Source: Acanthaster planci | Taxonomy: Eukaryota > Echinodermata > Asteroidea > Valvatida > Acanthasteridae | DNA: 51,838 nucleotides | Assembly (NCBI RefSeq): GCF_001949145.1 | Contig: NW_019091386.1 | Coordinates: 1,352,308 to 1,404,145, forward strand | Reading direction: 5' to 3' | Shown here: positions 1-11,716 of the stretch, one piece after another | Numbering within the stretch: the stretch's first letter is position 1 | How the letters are laid out: each line of letters opens with the position of its first letter | The notes under the pieces: model-generated | What the model was told of the DNA's origin: nothing | Database searches by the model: none | The model's input: the letters and a program-made list of their open reading frames with translations, nothing else | Made by a program: the position numbers and the translations under genes

Positions 1-284
1 ACTTGTGATGGACTAAGAGGGACTTGCAGGGACTTGTGATGGACTTAGAGGAACTTGCAGGGACTTGTGATGGACTTAAAGGGTCTTGCAGGAACTTGTG
101 ATGGACTTAGAGGGACTTGCAGGGACTTGTGATGGACTTAAAGGGACTTGCAGGGACTTGTGATGGACTTAGAGGGACTTGTGATGGACTTAAAGGGACT
201 TGCAGGAACTTGTGATGGACTTAGATGGACTTGCAGGAACTTGTGATGGACTTAGAGGGACTTGCAGGGACTTGTGATGGACTT
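1..284. repeat. 31-bp minisatellite in an RPIA intron
   Basis: About nine head-to-tail copies of a unit near 31 bp, alternating a 'cttgtgatggactta' half and a 'gggacttgcaggga' half, with a few point changes and one shortened unit (around 170-190). The array starts before the window edge, so its full size is unknown. It lies downstream of the last visible RPIA exon and is therefore intronic. Open frames across it are a by-product of the repeat; I see no coding evidence. Confidence 0.9.
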
Positions 285-451
285 GAATACAACACCCTTT
301 GCACATTCACCATTGCACATGCCACACCACATGCAAACAAGCACAGGAAAGCACAATATCTTCAACAAGTGGCTGTCGCTTGGCAAAAGCAACTTTCTCT
401 GGGGCACGTACACCAGCAGCCAATGCATGCCAGTGATGTTCGATGACTTAC

Positions 452-3400
452 CGCTTTACTCTTGGCCATCCTGAGTACTGCCTCACCCCCAAGCTGTGTG
501 GCTAGGGTGATCATGATGGGCCTGTAGGCCAGGGGAATGACTTCGATGGGTACCCCGCGGTCCCAATGCTCCCCTAAGTGACTCGACTTCTTCCTTCACA
601 AACCAGAAATAGTGCAAGAACGTTAAACACTTCCCGCTCTGCGGGTCTGTAGTGACACCCACATCCCAAGTACCACTGCCCTCGTGCAAGCCACATGTAC
701 TTGATTTCCCCTTGACAGGCAAGTTTCGGAAGCGTACCCTGTCAAATAGTTTTAATTGTGGAAGATCGTTTCTGCATATCAAATATCAAACAAGCCTACA
801 ATGTGGGCCACAATAGTGAACATCAGAACTTTTGTGTGACCCAAGCTAAACAGTTGGCCAGCAAACAGTTATCTCCTCTATACTTAACCAAGACATCCAT
901 GTTTGTGAAATTTCATTCCACACCATTTTGGGTTTTCCACTTTTTGGCTGGATTGTCGGAGCTCACCTGTAGTCGGCTATGACGACAAAACACTTGGCGT
1001 TAGCGGCGACTATCTTCTCCTGCGTGAGACAGCCGCTGTGAGAGAGTCAGAGAAAGGGGTCATTGCATAAATGGGCTTACGCTTTTAACCCTTGGTTCTC
1101 CGACTGGGATGCCCCAGCTTTCGACTCGTGTCTTGAGGTAACAGAAATTGAGAAAAGTTGGGCTGGACAGATGTGAGTGTTCCAGAGTATATGAGGAAAA
1201 CGATACTTTAATATGCATATCAAACCCTAACCTCCTAAAATCCTTCAAACCGAATGGTATTGGAGGATTTGGAGGCTCTATGGAAAAAATGTATGGCTGA
1301 CTGTGAAGGATGCACTGTATCAAGGCCTTGGGCCGGATCGGGCGCTGTTTATGCTTGGCCAAGATTATATGTAAAATCATCCCCATAGCTCCTGGATACC
1401 ATTTGCACTGCCTCAACGTATTGACATGAATAGACAGTATTCATGTGTCGGCCATCTTGAATTGAAATTGGGGTAAAATTTTCATTTTGGGAACCTAAGA
1501 GTAAAAACAACAGGGACAAAATAAAAGTTCAATACGAATTCATGCCTTCTTTGTTCACGATAATTTGACATTCGTGGCAAGTTATTTCTAAAAAGGCACA
1601 TAAAAGAAATGAAAGCGAGGACTGGAACCCAAAATAGTCAGGCACCATCCCATTTCACAGATTACACTGAATGTGATATATTTAGGGAGCAAGACAAAAC
1701 ATGGCTTCCCCCGTGAAAAAGGTCTACTGCTGAAGGATTTTGAAGGATTGAGGCAGGGGGCACACCTCCACAGAAACCTAACTCACCCTCCTCCCTTGAT
1801 GAGGTTGAGGCCACTGTCGACTTCATCAGCTCCATCTATGGCAACATCCAGCTGAAGCAGTAGAAAAAGATAAACAAACTGGATCAGTTTGAAGATACAC
1901 AGGCTATGTACCAGAAGTGGACGGAAACACGGCATTTTCACAATCTATAAAAAAAATTGAAAATGATTTGACTGATTTGGTCAGGGATTTGACCTGTTGA
2001 CTAGCATACCCCATTTCCTAATTGTCCCTGAAAAACAAAACACACTGAAAGAGTTCTCAAGCATGTTTCAAATCCAAAGCAGTTTCAGGAAACTTGAGAC
2101 AAGCTTTCACCTGAATGAGATGACCTTCACATTTGAAAAGATGTCTCAGATCCACTGACAAATTTTGTGGATCAAGTGCAAGACTTTCCCCCCCAAAAAA
2201 GAAAAATTTATCCTACAAATGATGGCTTGACACAAAAAATGCCTACCTGGGGTGTTTTCTCGAGATCACTGAGTACCAGACCATTGTTAATGATCAGCTG
2301 GCGGGCTTGGAATGATGTCGGCACACACTGGACTGACAACTGTTCTTCCCTGACGCGCTGGGCTGAATACAAAACCACATAATTATAATCAATTCAAACA
2401 CAAACTGAATCTGATGGCAATTCTTCAGTCTTTTTTTTTTCAAGTTTGCTTAAGCCCTAACCCCAGAGGCATTTTTTTTTGCTAGGCACCACGATCAATC
2501 CTTCAAAATCCACCGCTCATCCATGCCAAAAAAATTGCATTCAGCCTCAGTCCTCAATCCCCCAGTATTTCTTGAATATGCTCCTTTAAGGGGTGCCCAC
2601 GGTCTTGATCCTTCAAAATCGTGGCTCTTGTGATTTGCGACTCGTACTGTTAGGTGGAGTCACAAATGCCCAGACATGTGAATAATTCCCATCTTCTGTT
2701 ACAGAGGTAGACGAAAAAGGAAGACACGTAGAACAACATATCCTAAATACTTTAATCTATCATTTCTTCTGCAGTTCGATTTTCCACTTCCCATGTCTTG
2801 TCTCTTCAATGAGAATGAAATGTTTTCGATAGAATCAAGTATAAATATTTAGGATGCATATGACGAACATCGTTCTATGTGTCCTCCTCTTCTGTCTACC
2901 AGTTATAGACCAAAACCATCCATGAGAGTCTGCAGATTAGTAACTTACCAAGTCTTTCCACCGCGTAGACAATGGTTGAGCCGCTGCCAATGCCCAGACG
3001 GTAGTTATCCTGCAAGATGTACAAGGAAAGAACAACACTTTGTAGGGGTACCTCGAGTCGATGTCTTTGCCTGTACACTGGCTATCTCGCCTCTTCCTTG
3101 ACAAATAGCAAGGAAGTACCGTAGTTGCACTGACCAAAACATCGGAATGAAATGGAACAATCCATCTCAGGGCAAGATTCCAACTTGACAGAAGTATCAC
3201 AGTGCCCCCATAAACTGCACGTGAATGAGTATTTGAGGCTTTGCTCTTTTTGAGGCTTGTCATAGACCTCAGGCCAATTTTGGGACAACCCTTTCTCCTT
3301 GGGAAAAATCAAGAACAAAAATGTACTTGGCCAAGAGCATCCCATCACAGTACGTACATAAAACAAGGTGCGTTCAGTGCAGCTATCTCTAACAATACAG

Positions 3401-5853
3401 GCAATCGAACACTAAACCTAATACAGTAGGAACCACCCTCAACCCTCCAAAATCCTCCAATTCTCAATATGAAAAAATTGCCTTCAGCCTCAATCCTCCA
3501 AAGTCCTCCAAAAATTCTTGAAAATGTTTCTTTTTTGAAGGTGTGCCTCCTGCCTCAATCCTTCAAAATCCCCCAGCAATCCTCCTGTCATTATGTTGAG
3601 GCAGTGCAAATGGCATTCTTGAGCAGTGCGGTTGATTCAAAAGAAATACTGGGCTGAATTCACGCATGACTAAGCAAGAACATATATGCTGTGTTTGTGA
3701 CACATAACAATTAAAAAAATTTTTAAACACCAGTAGAAATGAAAACCCAGGAAAAGCATGTTTTTTCTTAGAATTTATTGAGTGGGCAACTATTAACAAA
3801 GAAAAAATACCACACATTGTCTTTTCCCAAACTCTTCAAAAACCACATTGTACAAAATCTCCAAATTTAAATAATATACACTGGCCCAAGCTTTTCACAT
3901 TTTTTGGGGGGGGGTCTCTCACTCATGTGAAGTCTTAAACTTCTTTTCTACATTTTAAAGTTAATTGTCATGGTTGAGTTTTGGGTTTTAGCAGGGGGGT
4001 CTCGCAGAGAAAGAGTAAAGAGATCGCTTCAATCTAAAACTCTACGATCATGTGTTTGCGGTGGCTTTCAACCAACCAAATCACTACTTTCCACCACATC
4101 CCATACATTTTCCCATGGGGACCAAATTGACTTTGAAGCCAGTTTGTTGGAATTTTCCAGCTGTATGTTGAATGCTCACACACTGCAAGAGGGTTGGGTT
4201 TTGGGATCGTCTTTGATGGGCCAAGGGCACGTAAGCCTGCTTGGGCAACATGGCTATTTCCATAAATACCTGCAATATTCACATGTAGCTGTAGGAAAAT
4301 TAGTGGGGCGTTGCCAACGGTGATTGTTGGAACATCAGAGAAAGCCAAAACTGATAGTTCAGTGTGAAAAGTGCAAATTGTTTTTCTTCTCAAATGTCCA
4401 TTTGTCATGACGGGTCACAAAATTACACCTACAAGTAAACCCCAAAATTGTAAAAGGAGAGAAATCCACTGATTCACAAAGCTACAGATTCCCCCCACCT
4501 ACATGTTTGTTTTGACTACCAAACTCCCCAGTACTGTATGAATTTGCTCAACTTTAAACGCTACTTCTCGTCATCCTATAAGCCATTTCTAAAATTAGTA
4601 GTGAACAAGACACAAATAGCATCGTTCAAGAAAAGTCTTCTGAAAAAATTGGACAAGAGGCAAGATAACATTGCCGAAAAGTAAAGACAAGAATACTTAG
4701 AGGTTAGCTTTGCTGGTGGCACTGAATTCAAGCTGTTGAGACAACCTACGTCATGTACGTGAAAATGTATCATCGGAAACTTGCAGTTGTTCCTTGAACT
4801 TGTAGAAGGGTATCTATGCAGCCATTGCCAATTCGAAAGACAGTGTGAAAATTTTTGATAATGGCACAGACTAGAAAGAGGCTTAATTAAACTTGACATT
4901 TTGATACATGAGGGTGCAATATTCAGTGATATTTGTCAGCGCCACAACCACCACCATCATCAGTAGTGTGCAAGGACCATGTCCTGTCAGGGAAATTCCT
5001 AAATGGTGGCGGTCAGTTCCAGGCAGTCTCCCAGTGACAAACATTCAAATTTTCATTGGTCATAAAATTGTTGACAGATGATCGCTGCACTCTTGAGAAG
5101 TTGTGTTTTGAAGGAGGCCTACTCAAGTATTTTTCATGCATTTTCTTTTGATAAAAATTGGCAAAAAATAATTTTTGGTGCCTGGTGCTTCTAGATTTCA
5201 TCATATTCACTCAAGTTAAAAATTTCCAGAAATGTGCAAGGTTTTGCATTAGTGTAGGAAATACATGCCGATATAGATCTTCGCCTAAATCACATCCATA
5301 ATTGGTGAATAAACTTCCCCATCTGACATCTAACTTCACCAAGAAGGCACGAATGAAATTTGGTTGCACAAATAGCAGTGATGGAAGAGTAAGTTGGCAC
5401 AATCAAAAGAGCCAAAGTGTTATGGGAGTTTGTACATGGCTATCCACAACCTCTCGTCCCATTTCGCCTACAGTATCATTATTGTGGAACTTACCGAATT
5501 ATAATTTGTACGCTAAAATAAAACTAAGTTAAAACCATGGATGAGGAAGGCATAGACAGCAGTCATTAAAACTCAACTTATGCAAATTACACACCGTACA
5601 CAGAGCAAAAACCTACCATGACGTGGTCATTCACAGCGGCGTATGCAGCAGCTTTTTTGGCAGCTTCAGTCAGGTCAGCTAGATTCGAGGCTGCCGAACT
5701 CATGCTGTTGCTCAACGGATTAGCACAAGTTCGCGGGCAACTTCTTGTTAGAGTCACAGTCGGTTTGGTACGAGCTCCCCCTAAACTATGGCCTAAACTA
5801 GAGAAGTCCGGCTTCAGTTTCGACAGTCGGAGGCTCAGAAATGGTCGCAGCAT
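452..5853 (-). CDS. RPIA: Ribose-5-phosphate isomerase A, exons 1-6 (C-terminal end outside window)
   Basis: Interconverts ribose-5-phosphate and ribulose-5-phosphate in the non-oxidative pentose phosphate pathway. Minus-strand exons: 5617-5853, 2949-3009, 2247-2362, 1787-1851, 967-1035, 452-593; all borders are GT/AG and phases join to 230 residues in one frame. The GSGST phosphate-binding loop is at 87-91. Residues matching the E. coli catalytic set keep its exact spacing: D144 and D147 in IDGADEVD, K157 in KGGGG, E166 in TQEK. The segment PTSFQARQLI (exon 3) is diagnostic. The last visible exon ends EAVLRMAKSKA and splices onward (gtaagt), so roughly the last 70 residues lie left of the window. 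I chose the ATG at 5853 as the first in-frame ATG; a second Met (residue 51) sits just before the conserved core. The first 50 residues are basic and poorly conserved. Confidence 0.95.
1200..3610. repeat. Dispersed 'CCTTCAAAATCC' repeat family in RPIA introns
   Basis: Related AT/C-rich blocks recur at about 1210-1290, 1720-1760, 2445-2645 and 3428-3605, with weaker echoes at 31080-31360 and 47640-47660. They share pieces such as 'cctcaatccttcaaaatcc' and 'aaattgccttcagcctca'. The 2445-2645 and 3428-3605 blocks align over most of their length in the same orientation. Family identity is unknown; no TIR or tail is evident. Probably an old interspersed repeat. Confidence 0.6.
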
Positions 5854-5982
5854 CAATGCCGTTGACTCGTTGAAACATGCGATGGAAAGTTCCGCTACAA
5901 AGCGTGAGGGAAATGCAAATAAATACACGACAATTACTTCCGCAACTCACCGACTCGCTCACCTTGCACGCTTGGACGGACG

Positions 5983-5994
5983 CACGTGCACGTG
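5983..5994. promoter_or_regulatory. Two abutting CACGTG E-boxes upstream of RPIA
   Basis: CACGTGCACGTG, two perfect palindromic E-boxes with no spacer, about 130 bp upstream of the chosen RPIA ATG. CACGTG is bound by MYC/MAX, USF and MITF/TFEB-type bHLH-ZIP factors. Occupancy is inference. Confidence 0.5.
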
Positions 5995-6336
5995 TGTGCA
6001 GAACACGCGGATATGCATGCAACAATGGGTTTGGGAAACTGGTGTCCACCTGCTACACAACGTATTTTAAATTGGTCAGCGCATACCAGTTAACCAGATT
6101 TTTCCAAATATTCGGCAGGGGTGGTACATGTATATGTCGTGGGTAACATTTACGACTTGTATTATCCTCCTCCAATTTTGATATTTTATTTTCATTGCCG
6201 TTTATCCAAAGTACATATTAATTAGGGAAACAAGTTACTTTTGATGCATGAATAATAAATATCAGAGGTCAGCAGAGAGGAGGAAGCTGAATGAATGGAA
6301 CGCTGGACATCTCTTAATTGGTTAAAAGTTCTAGGT

Positions 6337-6350
6337 CCGCCGCGCGGCGG
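6337..6350. promoter_or_regulatory. 14-bp perfect GC palindrome in the divergent promoter
   Basis: CCGCCGCGCGGCGG is its own reverse complement and contains only G and C, in an otherwise AT-rich neighbourhood, followed by another GC run (ccgctg). It could be a CpG-dense factor site or part of an unmethylated promoter core; function is unproven. Confidence 0.4.
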
Positions 6351-6716
6351 CCGCTGAAACAAGCGATATGGGGGAAATTTTGTTCAAGAAGCAGTTTTTT
6401 TTCTGATGATCTAGGATTTATTGCATGCTTTGTTTATGTTTTACTTTTTGGCACCCAATGAGGTCTCAAACGCATTTATTCTTACTGATCACGAGTTTCA
6501 CAAAGAGTCTATCTGAATATTGCACCACGTTTCTACTTTTTGTCGGTATTAAATTGCGATATTATAATCTTATTCCTCCAGAGAAATGGATCGGAGCATG
6601 ATGCACGCGCATGGCATGGCATGCTGCAGCTAGGACCCTGGGGCCACGGGCGCGGGGGGCCGGGTGTGGGTGTGGGTAAGGTCCGTTCGTTATATTCTTT
6701 CTTATCTTTATAGAAT

Positions 6717-6728
6717 CCAAGATGGCGG
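6717..6728 (+). promoter_or_regulatory. YY1-type motif overlapping the FAM136A start codon
   Basis: CCAAGATGGCGG matches the YY1 consensus AAGATGGCGGC closely and includes the FAM136A ATG. In vertebrates such start-codon YY1 sites mark housekeeping promoters with very short 5' UTRs and set the start site. The EXOC4 start (minus, 28555-28541) carries a similar but weaker version, CCAAAATGGCGAC. Confidence 0.5.
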
Positions 6729-8560
6729 AGTCTATAGCAGTGCAAGCGTGTAAAAAGCGAGTGGACGACGCGGTGTCTGCAATGGTGAATCAGCTAGATC
6801 AGGAAACATTCCGGTCGATGCAGGTAACTGTGGGAACTGGGTCTTGCTTCGGTAACCGGCATGATGAGCTTGGAGGCCTAATTCATTGCTGTGCTGGGTT
6901 TTACTTACTTAGGGCCAAAGCCATGTAAGCCTGATGCATGTTGCAATGTGGGTCCCAGGATGTTTAACATCTTTTTTAAGTCGCCTAAAGTAGCATAAGC
7001 AGATGGCTAGTCTTTAGTGCCCAAGTTGAACGCCGGTATTCAAATGACTGCACTTATTTCGTGATAAGCATGGTAAAATTCATGCCAGATTAGTATGACC
7101 AGAACTTTATTCATGATTTATTTATAAATAGACGTTTTTTGATTCCAGTTGCTGGAATATCTTTCTCTGAAAATTTTTTAATTTGTTAACATTGTTGAAT
7201 ACCGGAGTGAGTGAGGCCAAACCTGTAGCAGACCTATGATAGTATGACCGTGTGGTAGTTTGTTTATCTCATGTGTGGAACAAGTAAAATTATGAAATGA
7301 CCGATGACGTATATTGATATACTGCTAGACAATGATGGACTAAAAAGGTACACTTCTGCTCATGTATGCCGTCAGTAGGCATGGTAGGCATTTCATGTCA
7401 AGTCTTGTGGTTTTGTGTTGGATTGACATAATCGTGACAGTTTTTCTTGCTGTGCTAGTGCATAAATGCTGCGGTTTCTTTCAGAGAGAAATGTACCTCA
7501 AAAGTGCCAAGTGCTGCGAAAACTCCACTGCAAGTATGTCAGAGGTGCAGAGCTGCATCGAGAAGTGCTCACAACCCCTGCAAGCAGCACAGAACTACAT
7601 GCAATCCGAACTGAATGATTTTCTGGTTAGTTTCCGCTTATCCCATTCTACTGCCCCCCCCTCCAAAAAAAATCAGCTTTCACAGTCAGAGAAACTTGAC
7701 AGGAGGAGGGTTCAAACCTTTGAGTTCTTCAGCATCTGACTGGGCCGGTACCCTACCGTCTGAGGTACGGTAACATCCCTTCAGGAGGTTACCTACTGCA
7801 TCTTAAAACTTGCAGTTTTAAGATGCAGTGGGTTAGAGTGCTGACATGAGCAGACGTGCTCAGTTGGACATTATTAGGGAGCCATTTTGGGGTTGGTTCT
7901 CGTTGATCTGAGCAGTGATTGAAGACATTTGTTGCATCATTTTTAGCGGGGACCTAAATGTATCCTTTGTAGAATTAGCTAGCAACACGTACCCTACCGG
8001 TATGTACATGTATGCTTTAAGGTCAGGTAAAAAGCAGTTTATCTCTGTCTGCTTCCTTCTTTCCCTGCTTCTTTTTTTAATCGCCTAATTGAACATCTTG
8101 TGTTGACTCGTGCTGATTTTTTTATTATTTCAAAATCCACTACAAAGTGTGATTCTCTTTTAGACCCGTAGGCATCAGCGAGTCAAGAAAGTAAGAATCC
8201 ATTAATCATATGCCAACTTAAAATATGGTCTCTTCCTCCATTTTGGCCCCAAAAAGAATGAGAAACTACTTTCATATTTTACAAGGTCGAAATTGACCCA
8301 ACTTTCAAGTCACATTGTGCTATAGCTTAAAGGTGCTCGATGTTCTCATTCGAATGAACTCACAGGACAGGCTACAGCGCTGCGGCATGCAGTGCCAGGA
8401 TAACATCAAGGACCGTCTGGTGCCATCGGCAACACCGGCGCAGGTGGACAAACTGAAGGCCGAGCTGGAGGACTGTGTCATCAAGTGCGGAGAGAAGCAC
8501 ATCAACCTCCTGGGGCCCATGAAACAGCGGATCCAGTCCAACATGGCCCAGTTTCGCTGA
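6722..8560 (+). CDS. FAM136A: FAM136A, mitochondrial small Cys-rich protein
   Basis: Three exons, 6722-6823, 7485-7625 and 8366-8560, all phase 0 with GT/AG borders, give 145 residues (human about 138). The protein is helical with paired cysteines: C44/C45, C58-x3-C62, C87-x3-C91 and C118-x3-C122. Human FAM136A localises to mitochondria; its CX3C spacing resembles oxidatively folded intermembrane-space proteins, but its molecular role is poorly known. The segment following the first splice (REMYLKSAKCCEN) aligns with human MFRCSASCCED, so the first Cys of the first human CX3C is Lys here (K40). There is no N-terminal presequence, as expected for MIA-type import. It diverges from RPIA and faces the 3' end of EXOC4. 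Identity is firm from the collinear alignment through all three exons. Confidence 0.95.
7795..7829. repeat. Perfect 16-bp inverted repeat with 3-nt loop
   Basis: ACTGCATCTTAAAACT (7795-7810), loop TGC, then its exact reverse complement (7814-7829), in FAM136A intron 2. In RNA it would form a very stable hairpin. A smaller imperfect repeat, taccgt/acggta, lies just upstream (7754-7772). It may be a microRNA-like hairpin or a snap-back fossil of a DNA transposon; the stem is short for a pre-miRNA. Confidence 0.6.
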
Positions 8561-11500
8561 TGCAGGAACAACTCCCCACCCCCGTATTAAAAAAACTCTA
8601 GTATAAACTTGATCCATGGAGCTCCATGTTTGAACAGACAACTTCGGTGCCATGCAGGAGGTGGTCTGGGAACCAGACGTGTAGCCTTGATACCAGGACG
8701 GGTTCATTTAGGCTGTGCATTGTCAAGTCGTCTGTGGAATGTCTTCCCATGGTTCAACTGTTAAAAAAATTTCCCTCTTGATTCTGGTCGGCAGGAGATT
8801 ACTAGTGAATTAATGCAGCGCGTCATCAATAATTTACTACCCACTGGATGTGGTCATTGGCACAAAATTGTGAATCCATGCATGGGATGGGGGGAGGTGG
8901 CCAAATTTTTATATTCTAATCCTCACAAAAACGGACTATGGACTCGTCAGGTCCTTTAGAATGACTTGAGCACTGCATTCACTTCTCAGGTATTTAGGAG
9001 CCTGTGATTTTACATGTTGGGTGCATCTAGCATGTGACTTGTGGATGTCTTATTTTGATATTCAGACTGTTGAAACGGATTTTGCTGCATTAACATTATG
9101 CCATTTCTCTGAAATCTTAAGTCGTTTGAATGTGAAGGGCATTGTTTTACGTCCAGGTTTTAGTTGAAATTTAAACAGGTATTCAGTCATCAGGGGAAAC
9201 TCATTTGACAATAAGGGTCAAATTTATAGAGCACAAATTTTAAAAATCTTCTGCCACAGCGTTTGATGATATGGGTAAGGGGTCACATTTACCTGCAGTG
9301 TTTCTGTGGCGCTCCAATTTTTTTTTATTTGTGGAGGTGAGGGGATAGCATCCTTGAAGATTGCGCGTAACACACTGGCTGAATTCCATCGATTTGCAGG
9401 GTCCCATTGTAACAAAAAGGGAACGATTGTGATTTGAAAACGGAGGCATACTTTTTTTTTTCAAATTAGAGTGCTGAAGTCGTCATCACGTAGTTATTTA
9501 TTGAACTTCTGAGATTTTTATTAAACCTTGACTTGTAATGCATCTGTCAAGGAGCTTGACTGTGTCGCAGTGCTTGAAACGCGCAATACCTGTATTAGTT
9601 CTTGTGCTCAATACCTATTTTTTGTAGGCTGCAGAAATTCTAGCTCAGGGCAAAGTGTAAGTGTCAGCTACAGGAATGTTTCCCATCTAATGGGTGTTAC
9701 ATTCGACACATGGGCGTCGCGACACGTTACTTGTGGATGGGATTATTTTTGACAAAAACAGTTGAAAATGCCCTGACTCTTGACAAGAAAAGCTACGTCC
9801 GCCTGCTTAAAAATACATCCAAAGTGCCACAAATACCAAGCTCTTGAGCAACATTTGTACAATATTTGTACAATGTTTCATTTTCAGAACCTCAGAGGCC
9901 ATAGAGCAATACGTATATATTTGCCACTACGACTGGCCGTGTACAGTAATCACTCAAGTTCAACAGGTTGACCGCCTCCACAGTTTTCACAGTGTCTGTG
10001 TGCATGCAAACAAGTGACGGACAGGACATGCGTAAAGTTAGCAATGACAGAAGAAGTAATGGTGCAGGACTGAGAAAATGAAGGCAATGTGTTATTAACT
10101 ACAATGCAACATTTCTATTTTGTAGAACTTTCCACAATGTAGGCCATGTACATTGTATTGTGTAAATCATAATAAAAATAGAAAATAAATACATCACGAA
10201 TACAGACGAGGAATGAACAATGAGTTACACTTACGTTTTTATTAAATTTTTTCCGGTTGCTGGATTAGCATTTTCACCTGCTGCATTTGAATTTGGCATC
10301 AACCAGTTTACAAAAAAAAATCATCAAAACCATGTAAATCAATCTTAATTGGGCAAGCATTTTTCTGTAATGAAATTTTAAAAAAAGTCGAACAAAAATA
10401 GATCTTTAAGGGATACAGAGCTTCAAAACATTAAAAAAAAATTCTCTGAAGTACCAGAGGAACACTAAATGCCAGCAAACACTTAAAACTGTAAACGGGC
10501 AAAAGGTTTTATTTTTCCTCCCTAATATAAACCAGAAGGCTCCTTCAAACTTTTCCTGAGCCAGTAATTTAGCTGGTAGTCGTCGGTACTTAAAAGCTGC
10601 TGACACATTTTTCAGTTGATCTTGTGTAAAAGTACATTCTCTTCAGAGTAAACCTGATTATAAAGGAACGCGAGTGTGGTTTTACGGTTGTAGAATTCAT
10701 ACATACAGGACTAGACGTGTGCAACACATGCAGGAATATCAACTGCCCAGCGAGAGATACTGACAATAGCAACGGGCCGATTAGTATCGCATGACGTTTG
10801 CTCAAAGATAACATGGGTATCATATTTCTGACCTTAATACAAGCTGCCTCTTTCTGTTCATGTCAAATTTAACATCCTGAAGAAATTTTTTCATCCGAGG
10901 AACACGTGCCTCCTGCTGTGTTTACTGCTTTCAGTCTCTGTGAAATATGCCGAAGCTTTGTAGCGTAAACTCGTGCTCTTAGCAGCACCATGAATTGGCC
11001 CAGATCAATTGATTTTGAAGCTGGTATTCGTCTTTACATCACATCTTAAATTCTGGATAAGCTTTTCTTTACTACCTCACTGTACATGAGTATATTGCAC
11101 ATGCATTCTAATTACAATGCTTCTCAGTTGAAAAATAGCAACTGATTACCAAACTTCTAGATAAAATTCCGAACAAAAGATGCTATATTGTACATACTTC
11201 CCTTGGCTCCATCACCAAGTGAAAAACAAAACCAAAATCTCAACGTGAATTATCTTTGGTCACTTGAACTCTGTGGTTTTTTTTGGACTCGTGTCTATTT
11301 AATATGCTCAATACGGTCGATTCACTAGAGTGCACCCTCAAGAGTTTACGACGCGTTGGCCAATCACAACGTACGAAATCTGTCGACCCTTTCCTAACGT
11401 GCGTTGGGTCGACAGATTTCGCGCATTGTGAATGGCCACCACATTGCAAATTCTTGGTGGCGTACTATTGTGAAACGGCCTTATTTGCTGTTACTAACCT

Positions 11501-11631
11501 TGTGTGGTTGGTTGAGGAAAGGTAAGATACCACATACAACACTTTCACAGACTCTGCTCTTGAAAACGATTCCCCCTCGATCGAATTCTATTTCAGAAAG
11601 TACAGAAATACTAAAGAAATGGACACGGGTG
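8561..11631. other. FAM136A 3' UTR and intergenic space
   Basis: About 3 kb without a recognisable exon on either strand. FAM136A runs into it from the left; EXOC4 ends just beyond it on the right. The best plus-strand poly(A) signals are AATAAA at 10171-10176 and 10184-10189, which would give a 1.6-kb 3' UTR; an earlier ATTAAA at 8586-8591 would give a very short one. The remainder is AT-rich and unremarkable. Confidence 0.5.
10171..10189 (+). terminator. Candidate FAM136A poly(A) signals
   Basis: Two AATAAA hexamers, 10171-10176 and 10184-10189, in an A-rich run on the FAM136A strand. They are far (1.6 kb) from the stop codon, so assignment is tentative. Confidence 0.35.
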
Positions 11632-11637
11632 TTTATT
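11632..11637 (-). terminator. EXOC4 poly(A) signal
   Basis: AATAAA on the minus strand (plus: tttatt), 231 bp past the EXOC4 stop codon. This is the first canonical signal downstream and sits at a typical distance. Confidence 0.6.
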
Positions 11638-11716
11638 GAGGTGGTAAGTACTAGGATTTGTATGAAAGACATTCCGAGAAATTTTGAAAAATAAGATCAG
11701 GCTCAACAAAAAACTC

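Larger units (their letters stand above)
5854..6721. promoter_or_regulatory. Divergent promoter interval between RPIA and FAM136A
   Basis: 868 bp separate the RPIA start (minus) from the FAM136A start (plus). No protein-coding exon is visible here. The interval holds two abutting CACGTG E-boxes near RPIA, a 14-bp all-GC palindrome and a YY1-type motif at the FAM136A start, and is CpG-richer than the surrounding introns. The arrangement suggests a shared bidirectional promoter, but transcription start sites cannot be read from sequence alone. Confidence 0.6.

Noticed and set aside
3970-4408. Overlapping open frames of 117 and 124 codons on opposite strands in RPIA intron 1
   Set aside because: No recognisable domain, no codon signal and no splice context; chance frames.
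7362-7484. Hydrophobic open frame running into FAM136A exon 2
   Set aside because: It is intron read-through; the 7485 acceptor and the human alignment define the exon.
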